DNA from: Cepaea nemoralis
Taxonomy: Eukaryota > Mollusca > Gastropoda > Stylommatophora > Helicidae
Assembly: GCA_014155875.1 (NCBI GenBank)
Contig: JACEFZ010012653.1
Location: 75,001 to 139,000, forward strand
Length of the DNA: 64,000 nt
Reading direction: 5' to 3'
The notes under the pieces are model-generated. The model was given only the letters and a program-made list of their open reading frames with translations, made no database searches and was not told where the DNA came from. Numbering within the stretch: position 1 is the stretch's first letter; each line of letters opens with the position of its first letter. Shown here piece by piece: positions 20,142-31,203 of the stretch. The position numbers and the translations under genes are program-made.

Positions 20142-22059
20142 TGTTAGATAACTCAGTGCCGTATGTGGTGATTAAGATACACTGTAAGTGCGTTATCATC
20201 GCCAAACATGTAACCTGTGTGAAAGTAACAGTGCTATGAGAAGTGTAACAAACAGACGCAGAAGTAATAAGCGCTGACACACAAATAAGCTAGAGTAACA
20301 TTGAAGTGTTAGCTATGAACCTACATAAGTTAGTAGGGAACTATATTTATACACTATCCATGAAGGATAGCATAAAAGACTTTGCCGAAATGAACTATGT
20401 TATAATAGTCTACAAAGAGTATTGCTCCATCTTCACAACGCAAAGGAGGACTTCGATTTAGTGTAATTAGATATAGAAATGTAACTGTGATATATGTATA
20501 TTATTATTTTATTAACAGTACACATAACTTCATTTTTCTATTAATAATTGAATTGCAAATTGTTCAAATGCATATATAACTTTATTTTGTCATTTGGTAG
20601 TTAGAAATCACCATCATTTAGTTAATAAACCATTTAAGATAACACCAATTATAGAAATACAATTGTTAGATATTATATTAGTTTATTACCGCATAATCAT
20701 AATCATTTATAAATTCATTTATCTAAAATATCATTTCCAAACTAACCCAACCATTTAGGAATTAACATCATCTTTTTTACAAATAACACTTTAAGGTAGT
20801 TAACCCAATTCTCTTAAATGAAATTAGTTAGTAGATTATTTCCCTTGAGGATAATTTAGGTCAGCACACCAAACCATATTAGTTACTATTACAGGATCGG
20901 TAACAAACCATCCTCATAACTTTGTATATTGTGTATAGACATGACACGTGCAAACAAAACGCACAGTCATTTGGCGTGAATACTGTTATAATTCAGCCAA
21001 TCGTTTATTGTAAATATGTAATGTTGATGCTATGAAACATATTTTAATGACGAGTGAATGTGTGAGCAAAAGAACAGTATGAAAGCGAGTGAAAGATGTA
21101 TGCAAGAAGAATAAATGCGATGAGAGAATGTGAAAGTTAGTAAACGTTGAAAGAAAGAGAGCGAGAGAGAAAGATTAGCGGCAAATTTTTTCACCGCTGG
21201 AAACGTATTATTTTGACTTGTCTGTGTCATCTGTGTAGCCAATGTGTTGTCGAGTTTTTATGTGTGTTACTACCATACTTTAATAGATTAGATAGGGAAT
21301 GTACTTTGATCTTCAGAAAGCGGAGTTGTGGTCACAAATAAGAATAACATACGTTTGTAACCACAATAAACCGATTTACGGCGCTCGAAGGAACACACAC
21401 ATTTAGTACACTAACGCATACACATGTTAGAGAGTTAAGTACACTGTAGTTTATTAGAAAACACGCAAACAAACAGGAAAACAAACACATAAAAGTTGCA
21501 CACACTATTGGTTCAAAGAACAACAACTTTAATTCAGGGGACACAATAACTTCTTAAAAACCTTAATGTAACATTGAATATAGCTTTTCACAAGCGGAAG
21601 CGAGAAGGTGAAAAGTAGAACTGTGTGTATATGAGTTGGAGGGGATATTAATGGGAACATGAACACTTTTATGCTCATGTGTTGCACTCATAACAGAGTC
21701 AACTTGTATGTGGGTTGTCATTTCGGGCAATTTGAGGACAGGTCGAGACAGAAGTCAATAGGTGAAAGTCAAAAGACATAGGGTCAAACGACGGAAGCCA
21801 GGACATAAGTCATAAGACAACGGTTCCGGTTCAAAACAATTCCCAAAGATATCTATAGAACCAACTATACTGATACATGGGCTACTTAATTAGCCAAGTG
21901 AAAAGATAGAAGCAGTGTGAGTAAAGGAAGAAGAGAGTTGTTCTATCCCCAAACTAGAGATTTATAACTTATTGGATATCTGACAAAATTGGAGCAACCA
22001 ATTTTTCTTTGTGACCAGACGTGTTACAAACATGAGTTAAAGGGAAGTAACACTTCACA
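20142..22059 (+). other. long 3' noncoding block of copy 2
   Basis: 1.9 kb without a credible open frame between the RNase H stop and the polypurine tract. Collinear similarity with 4914-6744 of copy 1 shows it belongs to the element. No env-like frame is seen on either strand. Confidence 0.7.
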
Positions 22060-22074
22060 GAGAGGAGGGGAGCC
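22060..22074 (+). other. polypurine tract of copy 2
   Basis: AGAGAGGAGGGGAGCC-like purine run directly before the 3' LTR. Confidence 0.75.
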
Positions 22075-22686
22075 TGTCAGGATCTCCAATAAGGCCTTAG
22101 AGAGGTGATAAGAGTTAATACAAGTCTAGTAGGGAGACACCAGACAGGAGAGACACCAAGCACTATAAATAGCCTCACAAGGAGACACATTTGTGTCAGA
22201 CCAGGGGCCAATGCGTACAAGTGAGCGAGGGCTTTCCCCAAGCCATTGGGAAGCTTGGCCTTACGAGTAACCGTGAAGTGCCCGGTTACTCTAGCTCACA
22301 AGCCAGCGTGCTTGGGACATCCATGCACGCAAGACTAGCTACTGCACGGAGGGGACAGTGTCCGTGCTTGTCCACGCAATGTGTAGCGTGTGGAACAGAC
22401 CCGACTGGAGACGGTAGAGAGTAGACGTAGTTCTTGACAAATGCTATAGTTTCTAGGCAATAGGCAAATATTAGGCTGTAAATTTAGATTGTGATTACTA
22501 GCATCATTTCTCACCACTTCATTGCACTCATGTTGTATAATGATGATGAAGCATAACGCTCGCAGAGCCATTGAAATGTCAGCTCTAAATAAATTGCATT
22601 CCTTTTGCAAATGTCACGAGTTGTTATTTCGTGCGGTGCAAAAGTAGGGGAGTCCTGAGAACTCTGCAGCGAACAAGTCGCTGACA
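22075..22686 (+). repeat. 3' LTR of copy 2
   Basis: 612 bp, nearly identical to 14244-14854. TATAAATA at 22164-22171 and AATAAA at 22588-22593. Followed by CCGAG, the right target duplication. Confidence 0.95.
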
Positions 22687-22869
22687 CCGAGTTATACGTC
22701 ATCATTCACTGCGCTTGTCCTAATCATAAGTTTTCCACTGTAAATGTCTGTCGAAATGTATCTCTATCATACATCAGATGTTAAGCCTCTGTGTCTGCCG
22801 TTTGTCATCTATGGTGTACTCTCCCCCTTCTCCACTGTCCGTAATCTCCCTCGATATGTTTTGTTGAAG

Positions 22870-23300
22870 TGAAAAACAGAACCTGTACTTTTGTATGGAT
22901 GTAGAATGTGAACAGTGAGCAGACAAGCTGATAAGCATCTAATGGCAGAGGTAATGTGGTTTCTGGGGAAATGTAAAGAATACCATGGACAGACAGAAAA
23001 ACCAATGACCAAGTCCTACAGCAAGCACAAGAAAACCGTTAACTGATTAGAGAAATTAGACGTGGACAGTTAATTTTTATTTTCGGTCACGTTATGAGGA
23101 GAAATAAACTAGAGAAATTGGTGACAACTGGCAAGATTGAGAGGAAAAGAACAAGGGGAAGAGTAAATAAGTAAATACTTCAATAGCTGCTTGACCACAT
23201 GGTGTGGTCGAGACAAGAACACAGAGCTTGGATGTGAGATGGCGAAACATAACCGCCCACGCTTTTGGCATGGCACATGATGATGATGATTATGTCCTTT
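22870..23300 (+). mobile_element. RTE-like LINE 3' fragment D
   Basis: Closely related at DNA level to 27060-27490 (for example ATGTGGTTTCTG near 22950 against 27146, GTGACAACTGG near 23119 against 27308, and ACCGCCCACGC). It covers the RT C-terminal part and 3' tail, with stops, and ends in a short (GAT)n at about 23278-23292. It is a 5'-truncated dead copy. Confidence 0.8.
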
Positions 23301-24060
23301 TACATGCGAAAATATTTCATTTCCCCGAATTTCGTTTATTTTACAATCCAATCCTGTTTGCTTGCTTGCGATCACTGGCTGTGAACTCCAGTGTGAAGTC
23401 CTGTATGTCGGATGAAGACATCCTGTTGTCCAACATCAGTGTGATGTCATACCGGACTGAGGTTTGCGTGAGTATCCGTTGTCTCATGTCTGGCTTATTG
23501 GTGTGCAGACTGGTGGTTCCTCGTCGTGCAGGAAGGTACTCTCCGGCTTCGGAAGAATCAGCGATCCTACTGCGTTAGCCAGAACCCCGAAGGAACCTGT
23601 GGCCCAGGACGCACGACTAGGACGTGTTAGTAAGTCTTGGCCAGTATAAAACCTGGCCCTGGTGCATTGGAAACACCTCTGCTTCCCAAATCCAATCCTG
23701 ATCATTGTTTATTTCTTGTTGGACATATTTTTGTCTCTCCTTCGTTCTTATGTAATGTTTATAGGCGTATGTGTTTTGTTTTTCCAGCTTGTTTGTTATA
23801 TATCCAAGTTTCATACCCAATGTTGCCACTAGAAATATGTATGTTTCTATTACGCTGACTTTTACTGTTCTACCTGTTCCAATCCTACATATTTTAATTG
23901 ATTCCGTGCCATAGAAAAATTAGGTTTGGTCCAAACATGGTACACAATCAAATGAACACACAGTATCACGTAAATTTCTATTCACTGAGCAATAAAACTG
24001 CGGAAGATACTATGAAATAAAACAAATAACACAATGGCCCTAGTACGGCGATATATCGTC
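23301..24060. other. no confident gene; possible weak LINE remnant
   Basis: Mostly unassigned. On the minus strand about 23690-23900 reads KVSVIETYIF and LGMKLGYITNK, which faintly resembles the RT C-terminal region of RTE-like elements. I do not consider this established. Confidence 0.3.
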
Positions 24061-24071
24061 CTTCTGTTCAA

Positions 24072-24311
24072 TTTTTTTTTTTTCATATCCTTTACAGGAC
24101 ATCGCTGTCAACATCAGCATCTTTCAGCTGTATGTTGATCTTGGCAAGATTACGCTCAGTAGTTTGCCATTGCTTTCTGAGCGGCCGGCTCACATACCCC
24201 GTAAGTTACCGATGCGATTCGAACCACTGCTGATTCTCACCGTCATCACGTTACCGACGAGAGTATACGAGATTACGGAGAAAAGTCATAACCTCTAAGC
24301 CACGAAGCCGG
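24072..24311 (-). mobile_element. tRNA-derived SINE, family 1, copy ii
   Basis: Best-preserved 5' head of the family. Perfect 11-bp duplication CTTCTGTTCAA at 24061-24071 and 24312-24322. On the minus strand it starts GCCGGCTTCG. A-box-like TGGCTTAGAGG and B-box GGTTCGAATCG follow, then the core with GGCAAACTACTGAGCGTAAT and CTTGCCAAGA, and it ends GTCCTGTAAAGGATATG plus a poly(A) tail of about 12. A and B boxes are the internal RNA polymerase III promoter of tRNA-derived SINEs. Confidence 0.93.
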
Positions 24312-24529
24312 CTTCTGTTCAAATGGGAGGTCATAATTGGCGATGTATCACACCCGTCTACACACATTTTGCATCCAAGCTTACACAAACACAACAGCAA
24401 TGTTGTCAACTAATTCAAAATAATTGCCTGCTTTAAAGTTACCCAGAAAGTTTATCACAACTAATACAAATGATAACGAGTCTGTGGACTTATATTATAT
24501 TCAACGAATCAATAAAATTTGGATCGTTT

Positions 24530-24846
24530 ATTAACTTTCTAATTTGAGGTCCATCAAAAAATTCCAGATTTAAGTTTTTCTATGCTCAATTCCGAAAACT
24601 TTCTGAATAAATATTTAACATAAGTACCATCTTTGTTCAGTGCCTTAACAAATTGCTTCATCAAGCCTGCTTTATGTGTAATTGTGGCAGTAGATCACTT
24701 TTTCGATCAATGAGAGACTTGTTGACAATATATTCTTCTCTAAATTTAAATCCCTCCCTTAACGGCTATTATTTCTGTGTCCAGTGTTATCTTTTGCCTT
24801 GTCATCCCACAAACATATAAAGCATGGATATTGGGTGAATCCCCTT
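24530..24846 (-). pseudogene. remnant of an uncharacterised multicopy invertebrate protein family, part 3
   Basis: On the minus strand the sequence directly after the LINE insertion reads YPCFICLWDDKAKD, then in shifting frames LMKQFVKALNKDG-like and LKSGIFDGPQI-like motifs. I recognise these as part of a repetitive, functionally unnamed protein family common in invertebrate genomes. Parts 1 and 2 are at 27501-28062 and 25720-25921, and the three pieces read continuously once the LINE insertions are removed. Frame breaks show it is dead. Confidence 0.65.
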
Positions 24847-25719
24847 GAGTTGAGTTGAGTTGAGTTAAGAACCGACATCACTGCACTCAGGACATTCCCA
24901 TACGTGCTCAGTCCCCTCGTTTAACAGCCAGCGAAGAGTCATACTACTAATCGGTATCTGATTAAAAGTTCTTCTGGTCTTCCCTGTCAGTTTTGAAATT
25001 CTTCCAGAACCCCTGCCGATTCCCCGCAATCTCATTCTTTCCACATATGGGTTTTTAATCTGTTCCTCCGAATTCTCCACCTGGTCCCACAAGCGCACGA
25101 CCACCTCCCCCTTGTCCATAGGCATGATACCACCAAGAGGTGCATTCCCTGCTAGCCTATCAGCCTGTTCATTCCCTCGTACACCTGCATAGCAAGGGCA
25201 AAATATCCATACAATTCTAACAATATGTGACCTCTGAAGCGACGAGAGCCATTCCACACGAAACATTCCTTTCTCCAACTTTCTAAGCATATTCTTTGAA
25301 TCCGTAATGAACACGTGTGTTGCAGTAGTCTCCTCTAGCCACCGGAATGCCGCTGTTACTGCCTCCACCTCCATTCTCATACTGGAGGTCGTAGTCTCAT
25401 ATGCCAGGCTCTCCTTTTTCAAGGATCGCCCATTAGCCTTTGCAATAAAGCCCCAGCCACTACGTCTGTTTCTCACCACTGACCCATCGGTGTAGATGAC
25501 TATGTCACCTTGATGTGTGTTGCTCTGGATTAGCTGTTGCACTTCAAACTCAGAGCGGCCCGCTGCCCATTCTCTGCACTCACGACCCAGTGTTATTATT
25601 ACATTGTGCCAGTCCGTCATGTCATCCGGAACTTCACCCCACTCTCTTTCACGATTGATGGTCTCTAGATCACACACCTGACTTATAGAAAGTTCTGCCT
25701 CTGCCATCCAGGACCTGCC
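24847..25719 (-). mobile_element. RNase H-bearing LINE, 5'-truncated insertion
   Basis: 873-bp insertion with a 7-bp duplication TCCCCTT at 24840-24846 and 25720-25726 and a (CTCAA)n tail on its 3' side. It encodes the end of a LINE polyprotein with an RNase H domain. Using the open frame 24865-25797, the residues are D104 (YTDGS), E143 (MEVEAV), D166 (ITDS) and D213 (NEQADRLAG). The histidine usual in GHAGVRGNE is Tyr203 here (CYAGVRGNE). RNase H in a LINE suggests the I/Nimb-like groups. The frame is open, but the RT part is missing because of 5' truncation. Its first 24 residues belong to the interrupted host repeat, not to the LINE. Confidence 0.88.
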
Positions 25720-25921
25720 TCCCCTTTGCTGTCCAAGTAAGAAGTTCATCATTTTAAGATCTACACAAACCATCCAATTATGTTCTAAATACTTCACATT
25801 TTTCTGATCTGTGCTTACTCATTCTTCATTGTAGTAGGATGGCCAATTAGAATTGAACCATATTTGTTACCATTGTGTTAGAGAAAACCTTTAAAACTTC
25901 TTTTAGAGTTGTCAATGAAAA
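25720..25921 (-). pseudogene. remnant of the same uncharacterised protein family, part 2
   Basis: Minus-strand reading gives IDNSKRSFKGFL, GNKYGSILIGHPTTMKNE and KYLEHNWMVCVDLKMMNFLL, broken by stops and a shift. It begins inside the codon run DEWRLFID that is split by the LINE at 25922-27500, and ends at GQQ where the RNase H LINE is inserted. Confidence 0.65.
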
Positions 25922-27500
25922 AACCTCCATGACGATAACAGAGACGAACAGTATGATGTTCAAAATAATAATGAAGGACCAACAATTTTGAAGATAGAGG
26001 TTCAGAATGCTCTTAACCATATGAAATCTGGCAAGACTCCCGGTTCAGACAGCGTCACAACAGAAACGATTAATGCTTTAGAAGAATATGGAATAGATAA
26101 AGTTACCAGTCTGCTTAATACAATATATGATACTGGAAATATACCTCAGGAGTTATGTAATTCTGTATTTATTGCATTCCCAAAGAAATCAGGAGCCTTG
26201 GAATGTGATCAACATCGAACAATTAGTATAATGAGTGACATCACGAAGATTTTGCTAAGAATTATCATGCAAAGAGTTAGGAGGAAAATACAACCTGAAG
26301 TAGAAGACAATGTGGGTTTGTAGAAGGCAAGGGTACAGTAAATGCTGTGTATATACTGAGAACCGTAATCGAACGTTCTATAGAAGTAAACTAAAGATCT
26401 ACACCTTTGCTTTATTGACTACACAAAGGCTTTCGATAAAGTGAGACATGTCGACATGATAAGGATGCTTGAAGATCTACAGATTGATGGAAAAGACCTT
26501 AGACTTGTAAAAAACATATATTGGAAACAACAAGCTGCCATAAGAGTTGATAATGAAGTAAGCCAATATCAGCCTATTAAGAGAGATGTGAGACAGGGAT
26601 GTGTAATGTCTCCAGATCTGTTTTCCCTGTACAGTGAAAGTATTTTCAGAAATATTTAAGATATGGAAGGAATCAACATTGGGGGACGATGCATCAATAA
26701 CATTAGATATGCAGATGATACAGTCTTGATTGCAGACAATGAACAGGACCTGCACAATTTAGTAGATGCGGTTGTTACACACAGTGAACAACTAGGGTTA
26801 GAATTAAATTGTAAAAAGACACAGATTATGGTCGTCACTAGGAAGAACGAAATACCACAATGTAATATACAAGTAAATGGGAATATTCTTCAACAAGGGA
26901 ATAGGTACAATTATCTCGGAACAGTAATAACATCTGATGGGAGATGCCTTGAAGAGATTAGAACAAGAATCGCCATGGCAAAAGTAGCCTTTAGCAAGAT
27001 GAAAAACATACTGACCAATAAAAAGATGTCAATTGAAACGAGAAAAAGAGTGTTGAGATGCTACATAGAACCTGTACTTTTATATGGATGTGAAGCTTGG
27101 ACAATGAGCAGTCAGGCTGAAAAACATCTGATGGCTGTAGAAATGTGGTTTCTGAGGAAAATGCAAAGAATACCATGGACAGCCAGAAAGACCAATGAAC
27201 AAGTTCTTCAAGAAACAAATGAAGATCGTGAACTGATTAGAGACATTAGACGTAGACAGTCAAAATTTTTTGGGCGTGTTATGAGAAGAAATGATCTGGA
27301 GAACTTGGTGACAACTGGTAAGATCGAGGGGAACAGACCAAGGGGAATACCTAGAAGCAAGTACCTGGATGGCTTAGCCTTGTGGCATGGTCGAGACAGA
27401 AACACGGAGCTGATCCACGACTCTGGTGATCGAGTGAGATGGCAGAACATGACCGCCCACGCTTACCTGCATGGCACATGGTGGATGGATGGGTGGATGG
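25922..27500 (+). mobile_element. RTE-like LINE, 5'-truncated insertion E
   Basis: 1579-bp insertion with a perfect 8-bp duplication AATGAAAA at 25914-25921 and 27501-27508. It codes for most of an RT domain in a single phase: NALNHMKSGKTPGSD, FVEGKGTVNAVYILRTVIE (in a shifted frame around 26320-26398), FIDYTKAFDKVRH, RQGCVMSP, RYADDTVLIAD, LLYGCEAWT and FLRKMQRIPWTARKTNE. It has two compensating frameshifts around 26320-26400 and one in-frame TAA at 26657-26659. From 26663 to 27505 the frame is open. The 3' end is a short (GGAT)n-like tail. No endonuclease domain is present. Confidence 0.92.
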
Positions 27501-28062
27501 AATGAAAAGTCGCCACTCATCTGGTGTATAACTTACAACTATTTTGTTTCTAAGACCTCATATATTAGTAAAAAAAACACAAGGTTGTTTTCTTTACGAA
27601 AGAGTGGAAGAAAAAGTTGCTCTCTTCTGCGATAAAATGTAACCTTTGTTTCAGCAGTCAGTAATATTTTTTCTTTCAATTTTGAAGCCAAAAGTTCTGA
27701 CGATTCCTTGGAGAGATATAGATCTCGGATTAGATCATTCAGTTCAGCTGGAAAATCATCCTCGAAATCGCTCTCATTGTCACTTGTCGTTTTAAATGCC
27801 ACTGATGTATCATCTTCAAGCAGTGAATCCGAAATCTGACTGAAAGTTGGAATTAGCATGTCATCTCCGTGTGGAATAGGTCGTCTAGCAGAATCTAATT
27901 GTGGATATTTCCAGTTTTTGTGAATTTTTCCATTAATTCCTTAATATTGAAACACAGAAATAACAAGTCATCATAGTGGTTCTTGGGCTCTCTCCAAACA
28001 ATTGGAATTCCAAATTTTGTAATGGACTAGATGGCAATAGATTTTTTTTTCCAGAGCCATGT
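27501..28062 (-). pseudogene. remnant of the same uncharacterised protein family, part 1
   Basis: Minus strand from about 28040 downwards reads FGIPIVWREPKNHYDD, then HGDDMLIPTF, LNDLIRDLYLSKESSELLAS, YRRREQLFLPLF and ENNLVF, ending SYTPDEWRLF at the LINE boundary. An open frame of 106 residues survives at 27539-27859. The whole piece continues into part 2 across LINE E. Function is unknown; the family behaves like a mobile or mobilised sequence. Its right end is at the TATAGAAAGT duplication of LINE F. Confidence 0.65.
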
Positions 28063-28071
28063 ATAGAAAGT

Positions 28072-29350
28072 TAGTTAGTTAGTCTTTCCTCTTGAGCCTA
28101 AGGCGGCGCATAGGGCAGAAGTCCTGTCTCTCCATGCTTGGCGGTTCGCTGCTACCTGTTGTAGATCTTGGATATTTACTTGGCCATTGAATGAGCCTTC
28201 TCTAATGATGGTTCTACGCAGGGTCTCTCTTGGTCTTCCCCGTTTTCTTTTCCCTACTGGTGACCATACGAGGGCTTGGTAGGGGAGTCTTGACTTGTCC
28301 ATTCTGAGTACATGGCCGATGTAGTTCCAACGGCGTCTTCTTATGAAATTGGATACTGTATCTTGCTTAGTTTCTTGTCTTATTTGCGAATTGGTTCTGA
28401 AGTCTGTCCAGTGGATGTTTAGAAGTCTTCTAAGACATTTGTTCTCAAAATTGTCTAATTTTTTATCTAAAGCTACCGTTGATTTCCAACTTTCACATCC
28501 ATACGTTAACACTGGAATCACACAAGAGTTGAAGATTGTAAGTTTTGTGTGTTTGCTGAGTGTCTTTGACTTCCAGATGTTTGACAGTTTATTGAAGGCA
28601 CTAGATGCCAGTGCGATTCTAGATGATATTTCTGGTGTTGAGTCCCCTGTATATGTCATTTTGCTTCCTAGGTATGTAAAGCTGTTGACTTTTTCAAGAA
28701 CGTAGCTGTTCAATTTGGTGTCATCCGAACTGTTGGTAAGATCAATAGTCTTTGTTTTTGTGGTGTTAATTTGGAGACCAATTTGCCCTGAAACATTTTG
28801 GAGGTGGTTTATTTTCTCTTGGGCATCCGGGTGTGTTGAACTCAAAAGCACTATGTCGTCGGCAAAGTCCAGGTCTTCTAGAATTTTGTCAACCCAATGG
28901 ATATCCATATTTGTGTTGTTTGTGCATTTGCGCATGACCCAATCGATAGCTATTCCAAAAAGCATCGGTGATAAGACACAACCCTGTTTCACTCCTGTTT
29001 CGACTGAGAACCAGTCAGAGTTGCCTGTTTCTGTTCTTACGCAGCAACGTGTTTCTTTGTAGAAAGATTTTATGACGTTGGTATATTTGGTAGGAAAACC
29101 ATAGATGTTAAGTAGATTCCAAAGTGAAGGACGGTGGATACTGTCGAAGGCTTTTTGAACGTCGACAAAGTTGGTGATTAATTTCGACTGGAATTCTACG
29201 GAGTCTTCAATGATTATTCTGAGGGTGAAAATGTGGTCTATACATGACCGTTTTGGTCTGAAGCCTGCTTGTTCTTCTCTGAGCCTTTCATCTATCGCCT
29301 TTTTCAATCTCTCAAGTAACATGCTACAAAAATGTTTTCCTGGTACTGAC
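28072..29350 (-). mobile_element. LINE F, 3' part (reverse transcriptase)
   Basis: Minus-strand open frame of 429 residues (28075-29364). It carries RT motifs EEQAGFRPKRSC, NFVDVQKAFDS (D68), VKQGCVLSPMLFG and FADD at 167-170, then the C-terminal region NKCLRRLLNIHW, YIGHVLRMDKSRLPYQ and KRGRPRETLRRT. The 3' end has a short (TTAG)n tail on the plus strand. The first residues (MNLLQ) lie in the LTR-like element inserted next to it. The 5' continuation of the LINE is at 40388-40959. Together they form one 5'-truncated insertion with 10-bp duplication TATAGAAAGT at 28062-28071 and 40960-40969. Confidence 0.92.
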
Positions 29351-29994
29351 TGTAACAAGTTCACCTTGGGTAGTGAGAGTGAACCACACCCGAGATGTCT
29401 CTGGCACTCCCGTGTATTCTAGCCCCAGGCAGATACACATTTTTACTCTGTGGTTGATCTCATATTAGTTAATTATGTCTACAAGCCCCTCCAGATTCTA
29501 GACCCCCACTAACTACCTACACCTGTGGAACAATGAACACTTAGGCATCGTCGGAGACCACACTCAATCATTATACAAAGAGCAAGTCAACTTACATAAA
29601 GTTTATTCTACCCTTGAGAATATAGAACTGAAATGAACATCCTGATAGAATAATCTATTTACACAAATAGAGGATAGAGTAGAGACAGAATCAGAGATAT
29701 AGTTGTCTTCATCGAGTTGAGAAGTAGATTGGATGCAGATGTCCCGTCCAGTCGGTCCGCCACTCACCCGGCTTCCTTCCAGTGAGATGACTAGAACCTT
29801 GGAGACCACTCCGTCTCCAGAGCGTGGATCCACAACAATAGAGTCACTGCTGGACCTCACTTCACTGGACCAACTGCATCTGTATCACTCCCACGGAGTC
29901 ACTGTTAATACAGTTCTCTAACAACACGGGTTGGGAGACAATCCTCCTGGACTTGACTCCAAGTATTCGTGACTTCGATGAACCTAAGTAGTCA

Positions 29995-30215
29995 CTGACC
30001 AATCGAATGGTCTGTCAATCATAGCACAGTCACACTGTTGAACGAATATGTCAATGACCAATTCAATGGTCCCTTCATCACATCACAGTAACACGGATGG
30101 AAGAATATGTCAATGACCAATTCAATGGTCCCTTCCTCACATCACAGTAACCCTGATGGAAGAATATGTCAATGACCAAGTCAATGGTCTCTCACAGTCA
30201 CACTGCTGGTAGAAT
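29995..30215. repeat. 59-bp tandem repeat, about 3.5 units
   Basis: Units share AATATGTCAATGACCAATTC and ATGGTC...CACAGTAAC blocks; they lie inside the 3.3-kb element. Confidence 0.75.
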
Positions 30216-31198
30216 CAGATATAGCAACTGAAATGTCACTGAGTCCTACTCGAACACAGTTTATAATCTTCATACTGAGACAGTACATTATTAGAATCAG
30301 ACATCTATTTCACGGAAACAATTCAGGTTGGACTATAATCAATAGTCCCTTCCACCTGGTAACACTTGCCACAAGTTAATAGCTGGTGTAGTTCTTCTCA
30401 AGACCTGCCACTATAGCTGTCCAAAGAACCATTCAAGTGTCTTAAGATCATTTACTTCCGCGTTCAGGCAGAATCACCGTAATAATATACGGTCAGGTGT
30501 TTCCTTTCGTTGAGCATGATTACTCAAAATGCTGAAATGTTCCTGGCTGAAACAGAGTATCTTCTACTATAGAAAAACATCACAAACCATCACTTCCCAC
30601 ACGTGCACCTTCAGGGCACTGGTATTTCTTGATGCACCCCTTCACGCATGGTGAATCACATTGGGTACCTGGTGTGGTTGAGTCGGGCGTGATAAGTAAA
30701 GAATGGAACCCTTCGCTGTGTCACACGAAGTGGTTTCCTGCCAACGACAATTATAGTTGACTGGTTCCTCAACAGGCAAACTCCTGAAAAGGAAGAGCGA
30801 CCGGTGAGAGTATACTGGCCCAAACATTAGTCCACATGCATCCTACCAATAACTACTCAACCCTCAGTCATGCTACTTAGTTATGCATATAACCAAAGCA
30901 TTATCTCTATATGGTGAGTAGTAAAGCATGGGTTTGCAAATGTCAGCTGGCCTCATAGAACAGCCCGTCAAACAGAGCAAGGAATCAGAATGACGAGTCT
31001 GATCGTATGTCTCACCTATCCCTAATCATCTACCAGTCGTCGTTAACGTCAGTAGTGATAGTAGGCTGTTATCATAGTTCTAATTTAATCGAACTAAACA
31101 AATAGGTAAAGAGTCCCTGGACTCGTTCCTAACATCATCAATGTTCATTAAGAACCATAATCTTGATCAATATACCATCCCTCGGGATATAGGAATAG

Positions 31199-31203
31199 CA
31201 CAT
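31199..31203. repeat. target-site duplication CACAT (left) of copy 3
   Basis: CACAT precedes the LTR at 31204; the same bases are at 38918-38922. Confidence 0.95.

Larger units (their letters stand above)
14244..22686 (+). mobile_element. Gmr1-like Ty3/gypsy LTR retrotransposon, copy 2 (complete, integrase core deleted)
   Basis: An 8443-bp element with two LTRs of 611 and 612 bp that differ at only about a dozen positions by eye. It has TG...CA ends and a 5-bp duplication CCGAG. The internal order is leader with PBS, gag, protease, a truncated integrase, RT, RNase H, a 1.9-kb noncoding block and a polypurine tract. The integrase keeps its zinc domain and C-terminal domain but lacks most of the catalytic core in frame. 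Two single-base frameshifts (about 17348 and 17765) also separate gag, protease and the long pol frame. Confidence 0.95.
29351..31203 (-). mobile_element. 3.3-kb TG...CA element, left part (putative long solo LTR)
   Basis: The left border is directly after CTGAC (29346-29350) inside LINE F and starts TGTAACAAGT. The matching right border ends CGTCACA at 40387, before a second CTGAC (40388-40392). Inside, copy 3 is inserted. Without copy 3 the element is about 3.3 kb with no coding frame. On the minus strand it has an AATAAA near 29612 and reads like U3-R-U5, so a long solo LTR is the simplest view. A non-autonomous LTR element is an alternative. Unassigned internal sequence includes a 59-bp tandem repeat. 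Confidence 0.65.

Noticed and set aside
24072..24311. tRNA gene suggested by A and B boxes
   Set aside because: No cloverleaf; the unit has a SINE body, poly(A) tail and target duplication.
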